Shown: positions 13,497-20,553 of the stretch, piece by piece
How the letters are laid out: every line of letters starts with the position of its first letter
Position numbering within the stretch: position 1 is the stretch's first letter
IMG/VR virus record: IMGVR_UViG_3300032087_005532
Location: 1-20,553 of that record
Reading direction: 5' to 3' (one strand)
DNA length: 20,553 nucleotides
Source of the DNA: a virus
Translations under genes and position numbers: made by a program
Notes under the pieces: model-generated
What the model was told of the DNA's origin: nothing
Seen by the model: the letters and a program-made list of their open reading frames with translations, nothing else
Database searches by the model: none

Positions 13497-14978
13497 ATGA
13501 ATACAATTAGACCTACACAGGCTTATATTGACGAATCGAGAGCTGCTCAACTTCTTGAAAAGTGGGCTCCAGTATTGGATTACACTTCTAAGAGTGTTGC
13601 AGCTATTGAAGACAGTCACACTCGTTTGAACACTGCTATGCTTTTGGAAAACCAAGAAGCATGGTGCTTGAATGAAGCTGGACCTAACTACACTGGTACC
13701 GGTAACGTTGCTGGTCGTGATGGTTCGCTCGGTAATGCTACATCTATTGGCGCAGGTACAGATGCTTCTGGTACTCCTGGTACTGATAGCTATGCTTCCG
13801 GTGACTATCGTCTTCCAAAGATCTTGATTCCAATGATTAGACGTACTTTTCCCGAGTTAATTACAAATGAAATCGTTGGTGTTCAACCAATGGCTGGTCC
13901 AGTTGGCCTTGCATTTGCTCTTCGTTATCGCTACAGTGGTGAAACACTTGGTACTGGTATCGATGGTAAGACAGGTGCTGGTAACACTCCTGCAGGTCAG
14001 GTTGGTGTACTTGATAGTATCACCCCTGGTACCGAGGCTGGTTACCAAGAGCTTAAGACAGCTTACACTGGTACATCTGCTGGTTACCTTTCTGGTAACT
14101 CTGACTTCGCCTTCGCAGACGGAGATAATGGTGTAGCAGCACTTCTTAGAAACTTCGAAGTTACAGGTAACATTCCTACAATGGAAGTTTCTTTCGAGAA
14201 GACAGCTGTTGAAGCTGGTACAAGACGCTTAGGCGCTCGCTGGTCGGTTGAGCTTGAACAAGATCTTAAGAACATGAATGGTATCGATATCGATACTGAA
14301 TTGACAAACGCTATGTCGTATGAAATTCAGGCTGAAATCGACCGTGAAATGCTTATGAGAATGATTCAAGTTGCTCTTAATGCAGGATCTGGTAACGGAT
14401 ACTCCATCTGGGCTCCACAATCGGCTGATGGCCGTTGGTTAGTAGAACGTAACCGCGACTTCTATCAAAGATTGATCGTTGAAGCAAACAGAATCGCTGT
14501 GAGAAATCGCCGTGGCGCTGCTAACTTCATCGTAGCTACACCACGTGTATGTGCTATCCTTGAAATGCTCCCTGAATTCCAGTGGGTACCTGTTCAAGGC
14601 AACGTTAATACACAACCAGTTGGTGTTGCTAAGATCGGTAATCTTGGTGGTCGTTTCAACGTTTACAGAGACACTCGTACTGAAGGTCAGACAATGGGTA
14701 ATGATTTATCCACTGCTGCAAGTGCAAGTGTTGAGTATGCGTTGCTTGGTTACAAGGGTCCAGAGTTTTATGACACTGGTATCATCTACTGCCCATACAT
14801 CCCGGTTATGGTACAGAGAACAATTGGTCCGAATGACTTCGCACCTCGCGTTGGCTTGCTAACCCGTTATGGTGTTGTTGACAACATCTTCGGAGCAAAT
14901 CTCTACTACCACGTTATCATTGTAACAGGACTCGGTCAAGCGTTTACACCTGGTACTAACAGCGTGTACTTCGGCTAA
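13497..14978 (+). CDS. 23: Major capsid protein (T4 gp23 family)
   Basis: This 493-residue protein has the gp23 core features: TRLNTAMLLENQEAW near 42-56, LPKILIPMIRRTFPELI (about 105-121) followed by GVQPMAGPVGLAFALRYRY, TRRLGARWSVELEQDL, the helix EIQAEIDREML, NFIVATPRVCAILE, and near the C-terminus YCPYIPVMVQRTIGP with NDFAPRVGLLTRYG. It forms the hexamers of the head shell. Leu58-Asn-Glu60 followed by Ala-Gly matches the gp21 cleavage rule (Leu/Ile-x-Glu, cut before a small residue) and lies where T4 gp23 is trimmed (after residue 65), so maturation cleavage after Glu60 is likely. Codon use is markedly GC-richer than in its neighbours, as expected for the most abundant protein. Confidence 0.96.
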   Translation: MNTIRPTQAYIDESRAAQLLEKWAPVLDYTSKSVAAIEDSHTRLNTAMLLENQEAWCLNEAGPNYTGTGNVAGRDGSLGNATSIGAGTDASGTPGTDSYASGDYRLPKILIPMIRRTFPELITNEIVGVQPMAGPVGLAFALRYRYSGETLGTGIDGKTGAGNTPAGQVGVLDSITPGTEAGYQELKTAYTGTSAGYLSGNSDFAFADGDNGVAALLRNFEVTGNIPTMEVSFEKTAVEAGTRRLGARWSVELEQDLKNMNGIDIDTELTNAMSYEIQAEIDREMLMRMIQVALNAGSGNGYSIWAPQSADGRWLVERNRDFYQRLIVEANRIAVRNRRGAANFIVATPRVCAILEMLPEFQWVPVQGNVNTQPVGVAKIGNLGGRFNVYRDTRTEGQTMGNDLSTAASASVEYALLGYKGPEFYDTGIIYCPYIPVMVQRTIGPNDFAPRVGLLTRYGVVDNIFGANLYYHVIIVTGLGQAFTPGTNSVYFG

Positions 14979-15003
14979 TCTTGATATAAGATACGAACAG
15001 TTT

Positions 15004-15040
15004 GAGACCTGGTTCATTTCTGAGCCAGGTCTCTTTTTTT
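15004..15040 (+). terminator. Strong rho-independent terminator after gp23
   Basis: GAGACCTGG (15004-15012) pairs with CCAGGTCTC (15025-15033), extended by four inner pairs to a TTTC loop and followed by seven Ts. It ends the capsid unit. No T tract lies on the other side, so it would not stop reverse-strand transcription well. Confidence 0.93.
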
Positions 15041-15054
15041 GTCTAATTATATAA

Positions 15055-15984
15055 CTATTGCTTAGACGTCTTGATATGTGCTACCGAGGTATCAACTAAA
15101 CCTGGAGCTAACTTTTCGATAAGTTCATTGCTAGTTGCTCTTACCGGGTTAATATCAATACCACCTCTACGTGCATATAAACACATGACAAACAACTCAG
15201 AAGGGTTACACATATCATGTAAACGTTTATAGATACATTCACAAATTTCTTCATGGAAATGACACTCATCTCTAAAAGAAATAACATACTTTAGAATAGA
15301 TTGAGGATCGATAACTACATTTGATTTAAGGTGAATGAATACATCACCCCAGTCAGGTTGAGACGTTACACGGCAGTTACTCTTAAGTAGACCGGAGTAA
15401 AACTTCTGTTCTACTTCTACACCTTCATCGAACATACCTTCAATCAACGTCGGGTCTTCTGTATATTGAGTAATTTTCAACTCATTGATATCTTGTAGAT
15501 CTACGTTTTCATACTCTCCAATATCCCATTCTCGTCTTGCACCGATGTTAGAGCTATCTACTTGATGACCGAGATGGAAGAATACACTAGCTTGACCACC
15601 CAGAAGAAAAGTTAAATCGTTACTAACTGTTTCTTCAAATTTCTTAATAGCGTCAAGTTTATCGCTACCCATTTTTTGCATGTTAAACGAATTTAAGTAA
15701 AGCTTAATACTCTTACTCTCAACAATATACTCACTATTACATGGGTAATTGATCTTCAACACACCTGTAACTGGTAACCCGTTATCTAAAAGGAATGAAC
15801 ATTCATATGCATTCCAGGTATCTGAACCTACAAAAGGTAGACTATCATTAAAGATATTAAGATATTGTCTATTATTTTCTCTTGGTTCCTTTACAAGCAA
15901 TTCAGGATCATATGTACTCTTATATTGAGATGTCTGACCTAGATGCTTACTAATATTACTGTTATCTAGTACGTTATTTGCCAT
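15055..15984 (-). CDS. queF: 7-cyano-7-deazaguanine (preQ0) reductase QueF
   Basis: This 309-residue protein is of the long, two-domain QueF type (E. coli 282). It has the QueF signature ESKSIKLYLNSFN (89-101), the catalytic Cys204 in LLKSNCRVTSQPDWG, which forms a thioimide with the nitrile, Asp211 in PDWG as proton donor, the substrate-binding FHE (243-245), and ARRGGIDINP. QueF reduces preQ0 to preQ1 with NADPH, normally for queuosine in tRNA. All key residues are intact. The ATG at 15984 overlaps the kinase-like gene by 11 bases and is chosen over an in-frame TTG 9 bases upstream. As the last gene of an operon with a DpdA-like enzyme, it most likely supplies preQ1 for phage DNA. Confidence 0.95.
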   Translation of the reverse strand: MANNVLDNSNISKHLGQTSQYKSTYDPELLVKEPRENNRQYLNIFNDSLPFVGSDTWNAYECSFLLDNGLPVTGVLKINYPCNSEYIVESKSIKLYLNSFNMQKMGSDKLDAIKKFEETVSNDLTFLLGGQASVFFHLGHQVDSSNIGARREWDIGEYENVDLQDINELKITQYTEDPTLIEGMFDEGVEVEQKFYSGLLKSNCRVTSQPDWGDVFIHLKSNVVIDPQSILKYVISFRDECHFHEEICECIYKRLHDMCNPSELFVMCLYARRGGIDINPVRATSNELIEKLAPGLVDTSVAHIKTSKQ

Positions 15985-16522
15985 AATTATCAAATGTATT
16001 ATATATTGTTTCTAATCGTTCTTCAACTGAACCTTTTAATCTTACAACATTTATTTTATAATGTTGAATAGCTTCTTCAAATAAATCGATCATCTTATTT
16101 CTAAATTCAACATTAGCACTTCTTTGACCATCATCTACTAAAGGTATATCAGGTTCAGTATAAAATATAATATCGTATTTTTTGATCAATTTCTCAAATA
16201 GATAACTAGCATGCAATGTAATAGCTTCAGGTACTTTACCTGTATAATACTGATACGTTGTATACATAAACCCATCTAGAATACACCTATCTAAAATGAC
16301 ATTTTTATTTCTATAAACTAAGTAGTTATGTAAATGACTATTTAAGATAGCTAGTTGAGTAAATTCATCACCATCTTCATTGATATTAAGATTATATTGC
16401 TTCGTCAGTCGTCTAGTAATTTCTGGCACGAAATCAAACTTACGAAACCTTTTATCCGTTTTTAACATTTCGAGTAAAGTAGATTTACCCGTACTTTGAG
16501 CTCCTGTAAAACTAATAACCAT
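15974..16522 (-). CDS. P-loop AAA/NadR-like kinase-type protein
   Basis: This 182-residue protein has a Walker A motif GAQSTGKST (residues 7-15), a conserved VPEITRR segment, a kinase-like ILDRCILDGFMYT strand-turn (Walker B/DR region), a YDIIFYTEPDIPL strand and a lid-like basic segment (QRSANVEFR). This order is that of the NadR/AAA_28 group of small nucleoside or ribosylnicotinamide kinases common in phages. The substrate cannot be read. Its position, overlapping the DpdA-like gene upstream by 11 bases and queF downstream by 11 bases, makes it an obligate neighbour of the deazaguanine genes. It may phosphorylate a deazaguanine-related nucleoside or act in NAD salvage. Start MVISFTG is chosen because the P-loop directly follows, as is usual in the family. 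Confidence 0.82.
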   Translation of the reverse strand: MVISFTGAQSTGKSTLLEMLKTDKRFRKFDFVPEITRRLTKQYNLNINEDGDEFTQLAILNSHLHNYLVYRNKNVILDRCILDGFMYTTYQYYTGKVPEAITLHASYLFEKLIKKYDIIFYTEPDIPLVDDGQRSANVEFRNKMIDLFEEAIQHYKINVVRLKGSVEERLETIYNTFDNYGK

Positions 16523-17303
16523 GACCAATAATATCTTTAAAGCACCAAACGTTGTGATCAATATTTTCCCATTCCGTATCTGTTACTTCGTGGTCAATTA
16601 GATCTGCTAACATAATAGAAGGCTTCTCATTCAATCCTAGATCACCAGTATATCGAAGTTCCTTAATACCCGCAACGACAGGATTTGAAGTATCGACAGA
16701 TCTAATCGTACGATCACCTACATAATTTTTAAATTCTTTTGCAAGAGAACATCCTAATAGATGGTGAGGTTTGTTTTTATTCCAAATACCATCATCTTTA
16801 AGATCTTTAATTAGCTTTTGTCTACCAGAACACCATCTTTCAAGTTTTGTCTTACCGCGACCAGTTACGATATAATAACTGAAGTCGAAACTAATTGCAA
16901 TGTAATCAGCATTTTCTGACATATAATTATAGCAGTCTACAATTTCATCATATGTTTTACCTTGTACAGCCCCGATCTTTAGACCAGGTAGGTCAGTATA
17001 CTTATTAACAAAATCATGAAAGCTTTTAATAGTTGCATAACCATCTTCAAGTACATCAGGTACGATGTAATATGATGGCTTAAGTTCTTTAGCATATTTA
17101 GCAAACTTCTCCGAATCAAACGATTCACCTAATTCGAAGATACTGTTATCGAGTAGAACTTCTCTACCCATCTTTACACTATTCTTAAAGAATTCATAAT
17201 ATTTAGGATGCGTTTCAAATAAATGAACGAGAGCATAATCATAATCATTATACTCACGTGATTTATCTAAAATAGAAATAGGACTTTCATGCGATACAAT
17301 CAT
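16512..17303 (-). CDS. dpdA: DpdA-like DNA-guanine transglycosylase
   Basis: This 263-residue protein resembles phage DpdA, the TGT-fold enzymes that exchange guanine in DNA for a 7-deazaguanine. Visible landmarks are LLDNSIFELGE (Asp52, matching the TGT substrate-binding Asp), YIVPDVLEDGYAT (Asp83), KIGAVQGKTYDE (the TGT Gln-Gly region), HHLLGCS (180-186) and SVDTSNPVV (Asp204, the candidate nucleophile). The TGT zinc site is absent, as in compact phage forms. It is the first gene of a three-gene overlapping reverse-strand operon ending in queF, and that context strongly supports the assignment. It diverges from the gene at 17353. Assignment is by motif recall and context, so a related TGT-like protein of other function is not excluded. 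Confidence 0.78.
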   Translation of the reverse strand: MIVSHESPISILDKSREYNDYDYALVHLFETHPKYYEFFKNSVKMGREVLLDNSIFELGESFDSEKFAKYAKELKPSYYIVPDVLEDGYATIKSFHDFVNKYTDLPGLKIGAVQGKTYDEIVDCYNYMSENADYIAISFDFSYYIVTGRGKTKLERWCSGRQKLIKDLKDDGIWNKNKPHHLLGCSLAKEFKNYVGDRTIRSVDTSNPVVAGIKELRYTGDLGLNEKPSIMLADLIDHEVTDTEWENIDHNVWCFKDIIGHGY

Positions 17304-17311
17304 AATACAAT

Positions 17312-17319
17312 TATATAAA
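17312..17319 (-). promoter_or_regulatory. Promoter-like TTTATATA for the dpdA-queF operon
   Basis: On the reverse strand TTTATATA (extending to TATATAATT) lies 8 bases before the ATG at 17303. It is the only promoter-like element for the three overlapping genes, and it departs from the late octamer, so earlier expression is possible. Confidence 0.4.
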
Positions 17320-17336
17320 CAAAACCTATATTATCA

Positions 17337-17344
17337 AGTAAATA
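17337..17344 (+). promoter_or_regulatory. Late-promoter-like AGTAAATA element
   Basis: AGTAAATA followed by 8 AT-only bases and the ATG at 17353. No Shine-Dalgarno is present. Confidence 0.4.
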
Positions 17345-17352
17345 TATTATAT

Positions 17353-18021
17353 ATGGCTAAATTAACCCCGGATATAGATAATTTTACAAAAGGTATAAAT
17401 AAAACAATTCCTTCAAAAACGGAAAATCTATCCCCTAAGTTAAGACAGACAGTTATCGATAATTCCGTAACTTCTGTTAAAGGTGATATATGTAATAAAA
17501 TTGACGGTGCAATAAATTTAATAACCGGTTTAAAAACAGGTAGTAATAATCTTTTCGGTAAAATAGAAGATTTTGATATCGATAGTTTTTTTGAAGGTCC
17601 TTTGCAACAAATAAATGATAAAATAAATGATGTTGTAACTACCTTTAATAATTCATTAAATTCATTTAAGAGTCAAGAGTTTAATTTGCAAAATTTAATA
17701 GACGATCAAATTAATAAGTTGAATAGTCAACTAACAGAAAGATTTGAATCTACTAAAATTGCAGTTGATGGTTTTGATAATTCGTTAGATGAAATTAAAA
17801 ATTTTACCAATAAAACGATAAGAGATATAAATATAAATCCCAACTTTAAGGATGGTTTACAATCTTCTCTTTGTGATCAATCAAAAACTGATATGATAAA
17901 CAATGCATTAAAGCAAAAATCAATTACACAATTAGCTGACAGTCAAGAAGATTTGATAAACAAGTCTAATGAATTAATTAATAGTGTAAATTTAGATGAA
18001 ATAACAAGTAGTTTCGTATGA
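17353..18021 (+). CDS. Unknown helical protein upstream of the spike gene
   Basis: This 222-residue protein is not recognised. It is rich in Asn, Ile, Asp, Lys and Ser and mostly helical, with probable coiled coils (LQQINDKINDVVTTFNNSL near 84-102, then LIDDQINKLNSQLTERF). There is no membrane segment, and two Cys are present (about 47 and 178). Its TGA overlaps the ATG of the gp5-like gene in ATGA, so the two are translationally coupled. That coupling suggests a partner of the baseplate hub or spike, such as a chaperone, a hub component or a tail-internal protein. Confidence 0.75.
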   Translation: MAKLTPDIDNFTKGINKTIPSKTENLSPKLRQTVIDNSVTSVKGDICNKIDGAINLITGLKTGSNNLFGKIEDFDIDSFFEGPLQQINDKINDVVTTFNNSLNSFKSQEFNLQNLIDDQINKLNSQLTERFESTKIAVDGFDNSLDEIKNFTNKTIRDININPNFKDGLQSSLCDQSKTDMINNALKQKSITQLADSQEDLINKSNELINSVNLDEITSSFV

Positions 18022-20249
18022 AAGAATTTAATAGTATATATCTAGGAATAGTCGTTCAAAATAATGACCCTGAAAAAAGAGGAAGGGTTAAAGTTTACGT
18101 TCCACACATATCTGCAAATGTCTATGATAAATGGATGCAAGATAAACTTAATAAAAAGTTTAAATTTCCTGGTAGTAATATAGACCAGGATTTAACACCT
18201 ATATTACAAGATTTGAAGATTATTTTACCTTGGGCTGAAACAGCTGCCCCTTTAACTAGTGAAAATGCTTCTGGTAGGTTTAATAATTATAATTTATTTG
18301 GTAGTATATCAGATAGCAATTTCCGTACTAATACAGAACAAGCATCATCAACAGCACCGGGTGAAGCATATGAAAAAAGCTATCTCAGATTAAATGATGC
18401 ATTTGACGGTAACAATACTAATACGAACAATACTAATCCCTATTCGTACATGTATAAACCTGGTGTGTATTCTAATAAAGCAAAAGGTTCATTTGGTATA
18501 CCTAGTGTCGGTTCTCATGTATACGTATTTTTTAGAGATGGTAATCCATTATTTCCGGTTCTGATTGGTGCTAGTTTTGGTACTAGTGATTGGAAAGGTA
18601 TATATGATAGTGAATTAGATTACCCAGGTAAGTATGAAAACTATGATGCTGCAAATACTGAAGAAGATGTAAATGTGGATAATTATCGTAATAAGTATGT
18701 ACTAAATCAAAAAGGCGGGGTTTTTGAAATAGTGAATTCCGATTTAAATGAAAAAATTAAGTTAACACATTATAGTGGTTCATTCAAAGAGTTTAACAAT
18801 CAAACTAATATTGAACTAGCTTCAAAAAACGATCAAAAGTTAGTTTTAAATGACCAGTTTAATACCGTTCAAGGAAATAAGAATGAATATACCGGTAAAA
18901 ACTTAGACACAGTTATAACTAGAGATAATTATAGAAAAGTTGGAAATTTGAATAAAGAATATTTTCAGCAATGGAAAGATATTGTAAATGTCATCCAAGA
19001 TAATAAACAATTATTTGAAATAAAGAGAGCTACCAATAACGATGTAAAGGATTCAAATGGTAATGTAATTATAAAAAGAAATAGTTCTCAGCAAACAAGG
19101 TCAGGCTCTTTTGCAAGTTTTCCGGTAACTGATGGTACGGTTAAAAATAAATCTTTAAATAATACAACTACAGTTCCAACTACACCGACTAATGATGATG
19201 ATGCTGCTAGTTTAAATCAAACGCATAGTTCTGCATCTAATACATCACCGAATCAATCTAGATGGTCAGATCAAGCAGATAAATCTTGGGGACCCGGTGG
19301 TGTTGGAAAAAGTTTATCAACGCAAAACGGTAACTGGGATATAGATGATCGTAAGGAAAATTTAAAAACTATTATTGAAAGTAATCTTAAAAAGTTAACT
19401 GATATTGAGTTAGAATTAGGTTTAGGTGGTAGTGAAATAATAGAAATATCTAAACATAAATTAGAGACAGTTGGTACTTTAATGAATGATTTTGGTAGTA
19501 TTAGATTAGATAAAATTGGTAAGTTAATTAATAATGAGGTACTAGTCGATAATACTAGTACATATACCAATAAATCGGAAAGCCCGTTATTGGAGTATGT
19601 TCACGTTCAAGATTTACCAGGTGGTAACTATACTTTAAATGTATCTAATAGATACAATGTAATGGTCGGTGCTGGTGGTTTAAACCTTAAGTCTTATGGC
19701 CCGGTAAATATTTCTGGAACTATTACCAATGTTGCAGGTGAACAGGTTAATATTGGTTCCGATAATGAAATAAATATTGATTCAAATACTATTAATATCA
19801 GTGCTGAAATTTTAAGATTAAGAAATAAGAGACAAAGACAAATTTTAGTCGATAATAGTTTAGGTGTAAGTGCTAATGTAATTATTGGAGGCGGTTTATC
19901 AGTGGAAGGTGAAACATATTTACAACATGTTACTGCACCTGTTGAATATCAAGTAACTGAAACAGCTCAAAGTAACCTAAAAACTGGAGCTACTTTTAGA
20001 GCGACACTATCTAACCCTAGTAGTACAGATACCGGGTCGCAAGGTGCAGGTATAAGAGTGGGGGATGTAACCTTAACCATTGTATCATCTGACAACAATG
20101 TCGTTGATTCTCATTCACATATTTTTCAAAACTTACCATTAACTTTGAAAGCAAGTAATACAGATGTACGCACAGCTGCTCAAAATAATAATATTAATAC
20201 TGGTAATATTAGAAGTGTTGCTGAACCGCAGCATAATGAGAAAAAATAA
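18018..20249 (+). CDS. 5: gp5-like baseplate central spike/hub protein
   Basis: This 743-residue protein begins with a gp5-type OB domain: YLGIVVQNNDPEKRGRVKV (8-26), then a LPWAETAAPL strand (70-79), and after an inserted Asn/Ser/Thr-rich stretch GIPSVGSHVYVFFRDGNPLF and PVLIGASFG (160-188), the usual end of the fold. A gel-like Asn/Thr/Ser linker spans about 360-430. Residues about 565-655 contain beta-helix-like repeats (VNISGTITNVAGEQVNIGSD, then INIDSNTINIS), the needle of the spike. No lysozyme domain like that of T4 gp5 is visible between the OB domain and the needle, so the spike appears non-enzymatic. A HSH motif near residue 700 may bind metal. The start lies in the ATGA overlap with the preceding gene. 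Confidence 0.85.
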   Translation: MKEFNSIYLGIVVQNNDPEKRGRVKVYVPHISANVYDKWMQDKLNKKFKFPGSNIDQDLTPILQDLKIILPWAETAAPLTSENASGRFNNYNLFGSISDSNFRTNTEQASSTAPGEAYEKSYLRLNDAFDGNNTNTNNTNPYSYMYKPGVYSNKAKGSFGIPSVGSHVYVFFRDGNPLFPVLIGASFGTSDWKGIYDSELDYPGKYENYDAANTEEDVNVDNYRNKYVLNQKGGVFEIVNSDLNEKIKLTHYSGSFKEFNNQTNIELASKNDQKLVLNDQFNTVQGNKNEYTGKNLDTVITRDNYRKVGNLNKEYFQQWKDIVNVIQDNKQLFEIKRATNNDVKDSNGNVIIKRNSSQQTRSGSFASFPVTDGTVKNKSLNNTTTVPTTPTNDDDAASLNQTHSSASNTSPNQSRWSDQADKSWGPGGVGKSLSTQNGNWDIDDRKENLKTIIESNLKKLTDIELELGLGGSEIIEISKHKLETVGTLMNDFGSIRLDKIGKLINNEVLVDNTSTYTNKSESPLLEYVHVQDLPGGNYTLNVSNRYNVMVGAGGLNLKSYGPVNISGTITNVAGEQVNIGSDNEINIDSNTINISAEILRLRNKRQRQILVDNSLGVSANVIIGGGLSVEGETYLQHVTAPVEYQVTETAQSNLKTGATFRATLSNPSSTDTGSQGAGIRVGDVTLTIVSSDNNVVDSHSHIFQNLPLTLKASNTDVRTAAQNNNINTGNIRSVAEPQHNEKK

Positions 20250-20465
20250 TTAAGTAGATAATTCCTTATATTGTGTTATCCAGCTTGATCTATAGTATTT
20301 ATTCCACAAAAAAACCGCTCTATATCTTCCTATATCACGGCCTTCTTTTTCGGATTCTATCCACTTGAGCTTGTCAATCTCTTGCTGTTCTTGCTTAAGA
20401 AATATATAAACCTTTGAGCTATAGAACTCCTTACCCACATATATATTTAATTCTTTTTGTAGCAT
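20250..20465 (-). CDS. Small conserved-type protein with WIESEKEGRDIG motif
   Basis: This 71-residue protein has a helical N-terminus (KVYIFLKQEQQEIDKL) followed by KWIESEKEGRDIGRYRAVFLW (about 34-54) and a final aromatic/basic segment (NKYYRSSWITQY). The motif 'kWIESEk.GrDIG...A...W' recurs in short bacterial and phage proteins of unknown function, often with a downstream W..h..W pattern as here. No enzyme role is known from it. Its stop abuts the spike gene's stop as TAATTA. The upstream bases hold only a weak TTATATTT near the ATG. It is the last complete gene in the window. Confidence 0.75.
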   Translation of the reverse strand: MLQKELNIYVGKEFYSSKVYIFLKQEQQEIDKLKWIESEKEGRDIGRYRAVFLWNKYYRSSWITQYKELST

Positions 20466-20553
20466 AAAAATATAATTATCATTAATAAACTACATAGTCC
20501 TCCAGATATATAGTTAGTTATTAGAATTGGGTTTAAACCTATTTCTCCAATAG

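Noticed and set aside
17394-17401. Exact TATAAATA inside the 17353 gene (another lies near 17826)
   Set aside because: No start codon follows at the usual distance and no gene begins nearby. The octamer is expected by chance in coding sequence this AT-rich.
18409-18438. Short tandem repeat AACAATACTAATACG/AACAATACTAATCCC
   Set aside because: It is a two-copy in-frame repeat encoding an Asn/Thr linker of the spike protein. There is no sign of another role.
20447-20553. Reverse-strand frame open to the right edge ending in a hydrophobic stretch (SLLMIIIFLCYKKN)
   Set aside because: Only 34 codons are visible, they are AT-driven and hydrophobic by composition, and the frame overlaps the start of the gene at 20465. 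It could be the C-terminus of a membrane protein, but one cannot tell from this window.

Overview
The window is a late (virion) gene block of an AT-rich tailed phage of the T4-like myovirus group. The hallmarks are a recognisable portal (gp20), prohead protease (gp21), scaffold (gp22) and major capsid protein (gp23) in T4 order, a gp4-type head-completion nuclease, gp13- and gp15-like neck/tail completion proteins and a gp5-like baseplate spike. Tail-fibre modules of the style seen in marine phages, low GC and non-homologous accessory genes suggest an aquatic T4 relative. The host cannot be read from the sequence.

Layout. 1-90: tail end of an upstream gene and a hairpin terminator. 91-605: about 500 bases with no convincing gene, GC-richer than the rest and full of hairpins. 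619-3101: small genes (tandem HeH/LEM-like repeats, an unknown small protein, an HExxH metallopeptidase-like protein, a membrane-anchored coiled coil, an unknown protein, a phosphoribosyltransferase). 3106-7538: gp15-like tail completion protein and tail/adhesion proteins, one with a trypsin-like protease domain and one built from Ile-Gly-Gly-Gly repeats in two long tandem units, with a decayed copy of a fibre start between them. 7600-14978: head genes (portal, gp13-like neck protein, gp4 nuclease, gp21, a small core-like protein, gp22, gp23) interrupted by two reverse-strand genes. 15055-17303: reverse-strand operon of a DpdA-like transglycosylase, a P-loop kinase-like protein and QueF. 17353-20249: an unknown helical protein and the gp5-like spike. 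20250-20465: a small reverse-strand gene.

Two themes stand out. First, the DpdA/kinase/QueF operon predicts that the phage places a 7-deazaguanine base (probably preQ1) in its DNA. Second, nearly every independently expressed gene lacks a Shine-Dalgarno sequence and instead has an 8-base T4-late-promoter-like element (consensus WWTAAATA, including four exact TATAAATA) whose end lies most often exactly 5 bases before the start codon. If the element works like a T4 late promoter, transcription would begin at or next to the start codon, giving leaderless or nearly leaderless messages. The major capsid gene is the exception: it has a clear Shine-Dalgarno and a GC-richer coding sequence.

The reverse-strand genes look like inserted accessory cassettes. 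Three of them end stop-to-stop against a virion gene through the same TAATTA hexamer, and each has its own start element.
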